A stretch of 8,413 nucleotides of DNA from an uncultured beta proteobacterium (GTDB lineage: Bacteria > Pseudomonadota > Gammaproteobacteria > Burkholderiales > Burkholderiaceae_C). A program made the translations under genes and the position numbers. The notes under the pieces were generated by a model. That model saw nothing but the letters and a program-made list of their open reading frames with translations. It did no database searches and was not told the DNA's origin. Below are positions 1 to 6,545 of this stretch, one piece after another. Every line of letters starts with the position of its first letter. Within the stretch, counting starts at the first letter, position 1. The DNA lies in the NCBI GenBank assembly GCA_903920405.1, contig CAIXMC010000070.1, positions 1-8,413 on the forward strand, written 5' to 3'.

Positions 1-120
1 GCCGGTGTTGGTCATACCTGTAAAAGTGTTGTCGCCAATATCAGTGTTGTAGTAACTCGTTCCTATGGTGTGACTGGTACCCCCCAACGTGATCGTTCCC
101 GCATTGCTCAATGTATTGGG
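1..120 (-). repeat. 120-bp identical tract, copy in unit 4
   Basis: Partner of 904-1023; truncated by the window boundary. Confidence 0.9.
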
Positions 121-696
121 GGTGAGGAGGAGTGTGCTGCCGTTGGCGGCGATGATGCTGGCACCTTCATTGTTGGACAGTAGGGTCGGGCTGAGAGACA
201 GTGTCCCGGTCGTTGCACTTAGCATCCCGTTATTGATCAAGGTAGGGACTGTCACCCCAAAAGTCTGCCCTTCAGTGTTGGCAATGATGCTGCCGTTGTT
301 GGTAATGCTACCGAACTCGCTGTAATAGTAGTAGTACCGGGCAAGTGAACCATAACCTTGCACTGTAATACCACTGTCAATTTGTAAAGAAACACCTGAC
401 GTGTAGTAGTAAGGCGAAAGATAACCGCCAGCGTTGTTGATGGTGGCCACACCCGTACCGCCCTGGATACCAATGTGTTGCAATCCTGCGGTATTAAAGA
501 ACCAGGCGTCAGCGCCTTTGTTCACCGTCACGCCATCGGCCAGCATCAGACCATTGTTGATGATCAGCGTACCGCTGGTGGTGAGGGATTTGTGCGTGGC
601 ATCGCCCAGAGTGACAGCGTCCAGAGTGCCATTGTTGCTGTTGAGTGTGGGGGCGACGGCATCGCTGCTCATGACCGTGCCGCCTTTGATGGTGCC
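1..696 (-). repeat. Exoprotein repeat unit 4, cut by window edge (residues 1437-1668)
   Basis: Fourth unit, beginning GTIKGGTVMSS. Its first half is more diverged (LDAVTLGDATHKS, LMLADGVTVNKG), but the ITVQGYGSLA segment and the position of the Tyr run correspond to units 1-3. Its later part, with NNEGASII and LTPNTLSNAGTITLGG, matches the long variant of unit 3. It ends at the window edge inside a tract identical to unit 3. Confidence 0.75.
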
Positions 697-3600
697 AGTC
701 AAACTGCTTAAACCACCCAGGCCAAATAAACCATTACTACCAACATCCAGTGTGCTTCCAGCGGCACTGTTGTCCAGTACCCCTCCAAAATTGACCGTGG
801 TATCCGTGGCTCTGGTCGAAACCAGTGGGCCTGAATTGTTTTTAAGTCCGGCAGTTGTGCCTGCAAGGTTCAGGTTCAAGGTACCACTGGTAAGTTCAAT
901 GGTGCCGGTGTTGGTCATACCTGTAAAAGTGTTGTCGCCAATATCAGTGTTGTAGTAACTCGTTCCTATGGTGTGACTGGTACCCCCCAACGTGATCGTT
1001 CCCGCATTGCTCAATGTATTGGGAGTGAGGTTGAGTGTGCCGCTGCCGGCGATGATGCTGGCACCTTCACTGTTGGTCAGTGTGGTCGGGCTGGCGTTTA
1101 ACGTTCCAGCCATCACACTCAGTGTGCCATAGTTGGTAAAGTTAGTGGTGTAAATGTTGATCGTGCCCGATGTTGTCACCAAAACGCCATTGTTGATGAA
1201 ATTGTCCGGGTAGAGGGTCAGCGTGTCAGTGGTATTGTTGTCAACCACGCCATGGTTCACCCATCCACCGTTTCCGTAGTATTGATCCAATGTACCGCTG
1301 CCTTGTACAGTGATGCCATTGGCAATGGTCACCACACCGTTGTTATTGTTGACATTGCTGTACAGTGGACCCGTGTGAGTCAATTTTGCTGTTGCCGCAC
1401 CCGCTCCCAATCCAATATTGGCTAACTCACCCTGGAAGAAAAGCCTGCTTTCACCTGTGTTGAAGTCAACGCCATCGCCCATCAACAGGTTTTGCGTGAT
1501 GAACAGTGAGCCTGTCTCGGTCATGCCACTGCCGATGGTCACATTGTTCAGTGTGCCCAAATTGCTGACCAGTGTTGTCCCCGTGATGGTTCCGTTTTCG
1601 ATCGTTCCGCTCAGTTCGCCTAAACCGCCCACTCCCAATGGCCCTGCATCGCTGATGTCAAACGGTGTAGTGCTATTTTGAAGATCAAGCGTGCCAGTGA
1701 TATTGACGATGCCTCCGCTGCGGCTGTAGGTGCCCAGGTTTGCAGTAAACGTTCCACCTAAATTGAGTGTCCCCGCACTGTGGATGATGTTGCCTTCAGC
1801 GTTTCTCCATGTATCGATCGGAGCAATGTTCAGTGTGCCACCTGCCACTTCCAATGTACTGCCTGCACCCAATATCAGATGGGTTCCGCCGATGTTGGTC
1901 GTCCCCGACATGGCGCTTAGCGTCTCATTGTTTGTGAAGTTGGTTGAGTAGATGTTGGTCGTGCCTGATGTTGCTTTGAGGACGCCGTTGTTGGTAAAGT
2001 TAAACGTGTTGACGGTCAACGTATCCGGTGTGTTGTTGTCAATGACACCATTATTCACCCAGCCGCTGTTGTCATAGTAGTAGCCTCCCAGCGTACCACT
2101 GCCCTGCACAGTGATGCCACTGGCAATGGTCACCACGCCACCGTTGTCCCTGGCATTGCTGTGCAAAGTACCCGTGTGTATCAGCTTGGCCGTTACTGCA
2201 CCTGTTGCCAATCCAATATTGGCCGCTACGCCCTGAAAGTAAAGCGTGCTGTCACCTGTGTTGAAGTCAACACCATCACCCATCAAAAGGTTTTGCTTCA
2301 CCAATAACGTGCCGCTTTCCACCATGCTTGTGCCGATGGTCACGTTGTTCAGTATGCCCCCATTGCTGGCCAGTGTTGTACCCGTGATGGTTCCATTGGC
2401 GATCGTTCCGCTCAGTTCGCCTAAACCGCCCACTCCAAATAGCCCTGAATCGCTGATGTCAAATGGCGTGGCGCTGTTCTGCAGATCAAGCGTACCCGTG
2501 ATGTTGACACTGCCACCCCTGCGGTTGTAGCTGCCCAGGCTCGCACTAAAAGTACCACCCAAATTGAGTGTTCCTTCACTGAGGGTGATATTGCCTTGAG
2601 CGTTACTCCATGCATAAGTCGGGGCAATGTTCAGTGTGCCACCTGCCACTTCCAATGTATTGCCTGCACCCAATATCAGGTAGTCTCCGCCAATGTTGGT
2701 CGTCCCCGATAGGGCGCTTAGCGTCTCATTGTTTGTGAAGTTGGTTGAGTAGATGTTGGTCGTGCCTGATGTTGCTTTGAGGACGCCGTTGTTGGTAAAG
2801 TTAAACGTGTTGACGGTCAACGTATCCGGTGTGTTGTTGTCAATCACGCCGTTGTTCACCCAGCCACTGTTGCCATAGGATGAGCCGCCCAGCGTGCCGC
2901 TGCCTTGCACGATGATGCCATTGGCAATGGTCACCACGCCACCATTGTCATTGGCGTTGCTGTGCAAAGTACCCGTGTGTATCAGCTTGGCCGTCGCTGC
3001 ACCTGCTGCCAATCCAATATTGGCCGCTACGCTCTGAAAGTAGAGCGTGCTGTCACCCGTGTTGAATTCAACACCGTCACCCAACAAAAGGTTTTGCGTC
3101 ACATATAACGTGCCGCTTTCCGCCATGCTACGGCCGATGGTCACGTTGTTCAGTGCGCCATTGTTGCTGATCAGCGTCGCACTGGTGATAGTGCCATTGG
3201 CAATCGTTCCATCATTAAGATTGATCGTCTTGCCCGTCGCGCGAATCACACCACCATTGGGATCAAGGGTCACAGTACCCAGATTGACTTGTCCACCACC
3301 TGACGTATCAGAGTCCGGGTTCAACACCATGTCCAACTTGCCTAGGGTGGACGTGATATCAGCATTCAAATTAATGTTGTTATGAGCATCCAGGGTCAGG
3401 CTGACATCAGCACCATCTCTTTTGGAAATCGGGCTACTCACGGTGATATCACCAGCTTCCGTCAGCGAACCCGTCGTGGTAATGGTCACGTTGATGCCAC
3501 TGTTCAAAGCATTTTCGATGGTTGTGTTGGTCATGGTGGAGCCGTTAGCTATCGGTGTCCAAATACCGTCCACAAAAGTACCGTTGGCATCACGTCCCGT

Positions 3601-5004
3601 TCCACCATCAACAACCACGACATCGATCGGATCAAGCAACCAATGGCCGGCAATGCCCTTCGGTGCCTGCGCATTCACCGAAATTCCAGCTACATCAAGA
3701 TGATGTGCGGAGGTTTCAATCAATCCCCCATCACCCCCTTGCCCTCCCCCTTTGGCCGAAATGCTGCCAAAAGCCCGCGTCGTATCATCTGCCCAAACAA
3801 TCACCCGACCGCCATCGCCCTTAACCGTGGCATCCGCCTTGATCGAAGCCTGTGAACCCAAATAAGTCACATTAGCATTAGGCACATTGGCATTTTTGCC
3901 CTGATAGTCGCCCCCCACACGCACGTTGCCCCCAGCCAGTGAACCAGACACATCCACCACTGCCAAGTCAGTCACAGCCACCCGCTGTCCGAGCACATCC
4001 ACTTGGCCACCCACCGTGCCTGTAGCTTCAATCTTGCCAGCGCCCTCTACAAGAGCATCGCCACTGGCTTTGAGCACCACACGTCCACCTTCCAGGCTAA
4101 TCGTGTTGGCCTTGATTTGCCCGCTGTGCTTCAAGGTGCCAGCAAAGATACCCACGGCACTGCCCTTTAAGGTTCCCAAATTCACAGCCTGGTTTTCAGG
4201 GGCTTGGATGTGCAGTGTGATGCCTTCCAGTCCCCTGCCGGTGATGTCAATCTGCTGGCCTGCTGCCAGGATGGTGTTGCCGTTGGGGGATTGAATCAGT
4301 GCGTCTTTGCCGGTATCCACGCCAGAGCCTATCAAGACCACATCGCCACTGCGCGCCAAAATGTTGCCCATCACTGAAACACCCGCGCCAGATGCGCCTG
4401 CTTCGCCAAAATTCAAACGTCCGGCCAGTGCGTCAGCATCGCTCATGCGCAAAGCCGATGCCGTAAAGCCAGCGGTATCGACCACAGCGCCTTGCCCTAC
4501 CGTGATGCCCGACTGATTGACCAGCACCAGATGTCCATTGCTGCCCAAGGTACCAAAAAGCAGTGACGGAGTTTGAGTCACCACACGGTTGATCGACATG
4601 CTGGCCGTGTTGGGCTGCTGAAAATATGTCGTTTCGCCCTTGGGGATTGAGAAACTTTGCCAGTTGATGGCAGAGTGGTTGAGACCCGCGCCATTTTGCG
4701 TGGTCACGGTGAGCTTGTTGCCCTGGGTAGCCATACTGGCTTGGCCAACGATGGCAACGCCTCCTGCTGGATTCGCATAAGCTACAAAATATGTAGCTGT
4801 CCACGCAATAGCCACGGCCATTGCAAGGGTTTTTAGCTTAAAGAATTGCAACATGGATGGCCCCGTTGCAACACCCCCCACAAAACCTGTCGATCCACCA
4901 GAACTTGAGCGGGTAACGCTGGTTTCTGCCACCGCCACCATGGTTTTCAAGGCCTGATTCCAGACGGTACGATAGAAATGGTTAAGTGATGAACTGCTTC
5001 TCAT
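1..5004 (-). CDS. Filamentous-haemagglutinin-like exoprotein (two-partner secretion TpsA), 3' end outside window
   Basis: This is a large secreted adhesin-type protein, expected to cross the outer membrane through a TpsB pore and fold as a long beta-helix. The frame is open for 1668 codons from ATG 5004 to the window edge. Residues 8-28 (NHFYRTVWNQALKTMVAVAE) match the ESPR signal extension. A hydrophobic core at about 57-74 ends in AYA, with likely cleavage before Asn78-Pro79. The TPS/haemagglutination domain follows at about 78-210, including QQPN (129-132), INRV (138-141) and NQSGITVG (163-170); the last replaces the family's usual NPNGI. Residues about 210-450 are Gly-rich beta-helix, including GGRVIVWAD and SISAKGG segments common in large exoproteins. 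WLLDP is at 455-459. From 599 onward the protein is a repeat array rich in Thr, Asn and Gly. ESPRs also occur in autotransporters, but the TPS domain directly after the signal favours TpsA. The exact substrate or receptor cannot be told, and the C-terminus and tpsB are not visible. Confidence 0.93.
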   Translation of the reverse strand, partial: MRSSSSLNHFYRTVWNQALKTMVAVAETSVTRSSSGGSTGFVGGVATGPSMLQFFKLKTLAMAVAIAWTATYFVAYANPAGGVAIVGQASMATQGNKLTVTTQNGAGLNHSAINWQSFSIPKGETTYFQQPNTASMSINRVVTQTPSLLFGTLGSNGHLVLVNQSGITVGQGAVVDTAGFTASALRMSDADALAGRLNFGEAGASGAGVSVMGNILARSGDVVLIGSGVDTGKDALIQSPNGNTILAAGQQIDITGRGLEGITLHIQAPENQAVNLGTLKGSAVGIFAGTLKHSGQIKANTISLEGGRVVLKASGDALVEGAGKIEATGTVGGQVDVLGQRVAVTDLAVVDVSGSLAGGNVRVGGDYQGKNANVPNANVTYLGSQASIKADATVKGDGGRVIVWADDTTRAFGSISAKGGGQGGDGGLIETSAHHLDVAGISVNAQAPKGIAGHWLLDPIDVVVVDGGTGRDANGTFVDGIWTPIANGSTMTNTTIENALNSGINVTITTTGSLTEAGDITVSSPISKRDGADVSLTLDAHNNINLNADITSTLGKLDMVLNPDSDTSGGGQVNLGTVTLDPNGGVIRATGKTINLNDGTIANGTITSATLISNNGALNNVTIGRSMAESGTLYVTQNLLLGDGVEFNTGDSTLYFQSVAANIGLAAGAATAKLIHTGTLHSNANDNGGVVTIANGIIVQGSGTLGGSSYGNSGWVNNGVIDNNTPDTLTVNTFNFTNNGVLKATSGTTNIYSTNFTNNETLSALSGTTNIGGDYLILGAGNTLEVAGGTLNIAPTYAWSNAQGNITLSEGTLNLGGTFSASLGSYNRRGGSVNITGTLDLQNSATPFDISDSGLFGVGGLGELSGTIANGTITGTTLASNGGILNNVTIGTSMVESGTLLVKQNLLMGDGVDFNTGDSTLYFQGVAANIGLATGAVTAKLIHTGTLHSNARDNGGVVTIASGITVQGSGTLGGYYYDNSGWVNNGVIDNNTPDTLTVNTFNFTNNGVLKATSGTTNIYSTNFTNNETLSAMSGTTNIGGTHLILGAGSTLEVAGGTLNIAPIDTWRNAEGNIIHSAGTLNLGGTFTANLGTYSRSGGIVNITGTLDLQNSTTPFDISDAGPLGVGGLGELSGTIENGTITGTTLVSNLGTLNNVTIGSGMTETGSLFITQNLLMGDGVDFNTGESRLFFQGELANIGLGAGAATAKLTHTGPLYSNVNNNNGVVTIANGITVQGSGTLDQYYGNGGWVNHGVVDNNTTDTLTLYPDNFINNGVLVTTSGTINIYTTNFTNYGTLSVMAGTLNASPTTLTNSEGASIIAGSGTLNLTPNTLSNAGTITLGGTSHTIGTSYYNTDIGDNTFTGMTNTGTIELTSGTLNLNLAGTTAGLKNNSGPLVSTRATDTTVNFGGVLDNSAAGSTLDVGSNGLFGLGGLSSLTGTIKGGTVMSSDAVAPTLNSNNGTLDAVTLGDATHKSLTTSGTLIINNGLMLADGVTVNKGADAWFFNTAGLQHIGIQGGTGVATINNAGGYLSPYYYTSGVSLQIDSGITVQGYGSLARYYYYYSEFGSITNNGSIIANTEGQTFGVTVPTLINNGMLSATTGTLSLSPTLLSNNEGASIIAANGSTLLLTPNTLSNAGTITLGGTSHTIGTSYYNTDIGDNTFTGMTNTG
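697..1608 (-). repeat. Exoprotein repeat unit 3, longer variant (912 bp, residues 1133-1436)
   Basis: Third unit, starting GTIENGTITGTTLVSN. Its first half follows units 1 and 2 closely (LNNVTIGSG, LLMGDGVDFNTGES, GWVNHGVVDNNT). Its second half is different and longer, adding NSEGASIIAGSG, LTPNTLSNAGTITLGG and YYNTDIGDNTFTGMTN blocks. It ends in a LFGLGGLSSLT segment equivalent to the LFGVGGLGELS end of the shorter units. Confidence 0.8.
904..1023 (-). repeat. 120-bp identical tract, copy in unit 3
   Basis: Every base matches 1-120 at an offset of 903 bp (301 codons). Identity stops at 1024. The tract encodes the NTLSNAGTITLGG to TGMTNTG segment. The left copy begins at the window edge, so the true identical tract may be longer. 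Confidence 0.9.
1609..2409 (-). repeat. Exoprotein repeat unit 2 (801 bp, residues 866-1132)
   Basis: Second unit, exactly the same length as unit 1 (267 codons). It begins GTIANGTITGTTLASN and carries the same ordered motifs. It differs at the short Tyr-rich spot, with GGYYYDNSGW here against GGSSYGNSGW in unit 1. It shares a 132-bp identical tract with unit 1. Confidence 0.9.
1912..2043 (-). repeat. 132-bp identical tract, copy in unit 2
   Basis: Partner of 2713-2844. The corresponding part of unit 3 (about 1110-1240) is clearly diverged, so the identity is specific to units 1 and 2. Confidence 0.9.
2410..3210 (-). repeat. Exoprotein repeat unit 1 (801 bp, residues 599-865)
   Basis: First unit of the in-frame array. 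It begins with GTIANGTIT and runs 267 codons to the same motif of unit 2. Marker motifs in order are LNNVTIG, LLLGDGVEFNTGDS, ANIGLAAG, GWVNNGVIDNNT, TNFTNNETLS, LEVAGGTLNIAP and LFGVGGLGELS. The unit is clearly homologous to unit 2 along its whole length, about four residues in five identical by eye. Confidence 0.9.
2713..2844 (-). repeat. 132-bp identical tract, copy in unit 1
   Basis: Every base matches 1912-2043 at an offset of exactly 801 bp; mismatches flank both ends. It encodes the NNTPDTLTV to TNNETLSA part of the repeat. Identity at silent positions, against visible silent differences elsewhere in the unit, points to recent gene conversion or duplication. Confidence 0.9.
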
Positions 5005-5011
5005 GATCAAT

Positions 5012-5015
5012 CTCC
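5012..5015 (-). promoter_or_regulatory. Ribosome binding site of the exoprotein gene
   Basis: On the minus strand GGAG lies 7 bases before ATG 5004. This supports that start, which also places the ESPR motif at the expected distance from the N-terminus. Confidence 0.75.
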
Positions 5016-5057
5016 AAGGGGCACACCAGCAAAGACTTCAGCAAAATACATCTTCTT

Positions 5058-5082
5058 GATGCCTCTCACAAAGACAGGCATC
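5058..5082. other. Small inverted repeat in the exoprotein leader
   Basis: GATGCCT (5058-5064) and AGGCATC (5076-5082) form a perfect 7-bp stem with an 11-base loop. It lies 54-78 bases upstream of the exoprotein start and would sit in its mRNA leader. No T-run follows, so it is not a terminator; it could be a leader structure or an operator. Confidence 0.35.
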
Positions 5083-5191
5083 GTGGAGATAGCGTTTTTA
5101 CCATCACGAGCGAAGTATTTTGGAACGCCGTGATCATTTTTGCATCTATTTTTTGGGTACGTTGCCTGCGCATTTGGGTTATCAGCGTCAG

Positions 5192-5200
5192 GATGCCATC
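5192..5200. promoter_or_regulatory. Near-palindromic 9-mer GATGCCATC, copy 1 (possible operator)
   Basis: GATG and CATC are mirror half-sites around a single base. The element overlaps the proposed -10 and start of the exoprotein promoter, and recurs exactly at 5259-5267. An operator role is inferred from position and repetition. Confidence 0.25.
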
Positions 5201-5227
5201 ATAGCAATTGCGTCACAGTATTGTTAA
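5198..5227 (-). promoter_or_regulatory. Candidate sigma70-type promoter of the exoprotein gene
   Basis: On the minus strand, -35 TTAACA (5227-5222) is followed after 18 bases by -10 TATGAT (5203-5198), each one mismatch from consensus. A TGC directly before the -10 gives an extended -10. Transcription would start near 5191 and leave a leader of about 187 bases. This is prediction from sequence only. Confidence 0.5.
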
Positions 5228-5258
5228 AAATACGACGCTTTGGATTTTTCCCCTTCGT

Positions 5259-5267
5259 GATGCCATC
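5259..5267. promoter_or_regulatory. Near-palindromic 9-mer GATGCCATC, copy 2
   Basis: Exact copy of 5192-5200, located 67 bases away and upstream of the proposed exoprotein promoter. A looser relative with a wider centre (GATG-CAC-CATC) occurs near 5438-5448. Confidence 0.25.
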
Positions 5268-5381
5268 TTGCATTCACCGCAATTTCTTCTTTAAAAAAGG
5301 AATATGCCCATCACGATTTAAAAAAAATTACATCAAAAATGGTCAATTTTCAAAATACCCAAGAAAATACAAAGGAAATAA

Positions 5382-5397
5382 TGTAACATTTATCACG
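5382..5397. promoter_or_regulatory. Possible CRP-family regulator binding site
   Basis: TGTAA-N6-TCACG matches 8 of the 10 defined half-site bases of the classic TGTGA-N6-TCACA site and is preceded by AA, as in good CRP sites. It overlaps a perfect AATGT-A-ACATT inverted repeat (5380-5390). It lies about 126 bases before the hydrolase start, a plausible activator distance for a carbohydrate-use gene. The call is weak because such matches arise by chance in AT-rich DNA. Confidence 0.25.
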
Positions 5398-5511
5398 GAT
5401 TTCTCAGTTAATCTCTGGGTAACTGGGTAAGGGCGACGATGCACCATCAGTAACCCGTTCAGGTGCGTTCAACTGGGGATCCGGGTTTATTTTGACAACC
5501 AACTTTGATTG

Positions 5512-5517
5512 AAGGAA
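5512..5517 (+). promoter_or_regulatory. Ribosome binding site deciding the hydrolase start
   Basis: AAGGAA ends 5 bases before ATG 5523. It would lie inside the gene if the upstream TTG at 5505 were used, so ATG 5523 is the better start. Confidence 0.75.
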
Positions 5518-5522
5518 ATTTC

Positions 5523-6545
5523 ATGCAGAGATTATTTTCCATGCGGTTAGGTGCAGCATTGGCCGCCGCACTCGCCGCAGCGTTGATGGCGAGCTGTGGA
5601 GGCTCGTCAGGCACGCAGCCAAACACCAGCACTGACACCAACATTGCCCCCAAGACGGAGCTACTCGCCGATTGGCCGACAGTCACCAGTAGCATCCAAA
5701 AAGACGCGAATATGGAAGCCAGAATTGCCGATATCGTGACCGGCATGACCTTAAAGGAAAAAGTAGGTCAGATGGTTCAGGCCGAGATCAAGGACATTAC
5801 CCCTGAGCAAGTAAAGCAGTATTACATCGGATCGGTGCTGAACGGCGGCGGCACTTGGCCGCAAAAAAACAAACAAGCCACTGCTGCCGATTGGGTCAAA
5901 CTTGCGGATGACTACTGGGCTGCATCCATGGCGGCCGACTCCAAAAATAAGATTCCAGTGATGTGGGGTACCGATGCTGTTCACGGTCACAACAACGTCT
6001 ATGGCGCCACCCTCTTCCCGCACAACATTGGGCTAGGCGCTGCCAATAATCCTGATTTGATCAAGCGTATTGGCGAAGCAACGGCGACGCAGGTTGCCGC
6101 GACTGGGATCGACTGGAGCTTCGGGCCAACGGTGGCTGTCGCACGCGACGACCGTTGGGGCCGCACTTACGAAAGCTATTCGGAAGATCCCCAGATTGTC
6201 AGCAAGTACGCAGATGCCATGGTCAAGGGTCTGCAAGGCGACTTTACCCGTACAACCACCCCCACCGTGATTGCCACCGCCAAGCATTTTCTGGGAGATG
6301 GCGGTACTGATCAAGGTGATGACCAGGGCATCAACAAGTCGAGCGAAAGCGACATGATCAACATTCACGGACCAGGCTACTACGCAGCGCTGGGTGCCGG
6401 GGTACAAACGGTCATGGCATCATTTAGTAGCTGGACCAACACAAGCCTTGGTATCACGGTCGGGAAAATGCTCACCGATGTGCTTAAAACCAAAATGGGC
6501 TTGATGGTTTTGTCATTGGGGACTGGAACGGTCACGCCCAACTGA
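5523..6545 (+). CDS. GH3 beta-glucosidase / exo-1,3/1,4-beta-glucanase, N-terminal part of a frameshifted gene
   Basis: The family removes glucose from non-reducing ends of beta-glucans. A short N-terminal basic stretch, an Ala/Leu-rich hydrophobic core and MASC with Cys25 make a lipoprotein signal peptide (Met at -3 of the lipobox is atypical), so the product is probably lipid-anchored in the envelope. The GH3 barrel starts near residue 60. Sugar-binding motifs are visible: WGTDAVHGHNN (148-158), RDDRWGRTYE (208-217) and KHFLGDGGTDQG (254-265). Family sequence is normal to Gly326 (6498-6500). After that the frame reads an unrelated 14-residue tail and stops at 6545. The expected continuation, FDGFVIGDW with the nucleophile Asp, appears in another frame from 6503. 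This is either a true inactivating mutation or a sequencing error. As read here, the product would be a barrel fragment without its nucleophile. Confidence 0.88.
   Translation: MQRLFSMRLGAALAAALAAALMASCGGSSGTQPNTSTDTNIAPKTELLADWPTVTSSIQKDANMEARIADIVTGMTLKEKVGQMVQAEIKDITPEQVKQYYIGSVLNGGGTWPQKNKQATAADWVKLADDYWAASMAADSKNKIPVMWGTDAVHGHNNVYGATLFPHNIGLGAANNPDLIKRIGEATATQVAATGIDWSFGPTVAVARDDRWGRTYESYSEDPQIVSKYADAMVKGLQGDFTRTTTPTVIATAKHFLGDGGTDQGDDQGINKSSESDMINIHGPGYYAALGAGVQTVMASFSSWTNTSLGITVGKMLTDVLKTKMGLMVLSLGTGTVTPN
6500..6503 (+). other. Single-base deletion (frameshift) in the GH3 gene
   Basis: The bases read GGC-TT-GATGG where family sequence requires Gly-Phe-Asp-Gly (GGC-TTN-GATGG). One base is missing between 6500 and 6503. 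Restoring it joins residue 326 to an open frame of 637 codons. No classic slippery heptamer or downstream pseudoknot is evident, so programmed frameshifting is not favoured. Confidence 0.9.

Larger units (their letters stand above)
5005..5522. other. Divergent intergenic regulatory region
   Basis: These 518 bases separate the two start codons. The middle, about 5220-5400, is markedly A/T-rich with several A-runs, unlike both genes. The gap contains the candidate exoprotein promoter, the repeated 9-mer, the leader hairpin and a CRP-like site. The open frame at 5140-5430 inside it has low-complexity Lys/Phe content, no ribosome binding site that I could see and no recognisable motif, so I do not call it a gene. 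Confidence 0.8.

Noticed and set aside
434..955. Plus-strand open frame of 173 codons, and similar ones at 3047-3385, 3382-3855 and 3926-4294
   Set aside because: They lie antisense to the continuous exoprotein frame and owe their openness to its Thr/Asn/Gly/Val codons; similar shadows recur in each repeat unit.
1..3210. CRISPR array or intergenic tandem repeat
   Set aside because: The repeats are hundreds of bases long, in frame and part of a coding beta-helix array.
5140..5430. Plus-strand open frame of 96 codons in the intergenic gap
   Set aside because: Composition follows the A-runs of AT-rich DNA, no ribosome binding site or motif was seen, and it overlaps the proposed exoprotein promoter.
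5417..5456. Imperfect inverted repeat GGGTAACTG / CAGTAACCC as a terminator or operator
   Set aside because: It has a central mismatch, a 22-base loop and no T-run, and no gene ends nearby; too weak to call.
5492..5497. TTGACA as a -35 box for the hydrolase gene
   Set aside because: A -10 at proper spacing would fall at the ribosome binding site and start codon, leaving no leader, and no TATAAT-like hexamer is there.
6490..6510. Programmed ribosomal frameshift in the GH3 gene
   Set aside because: There is no slippery heptamer, and GH3 enzymes are not known to need recoding; a plain one-base deletion explains the data.
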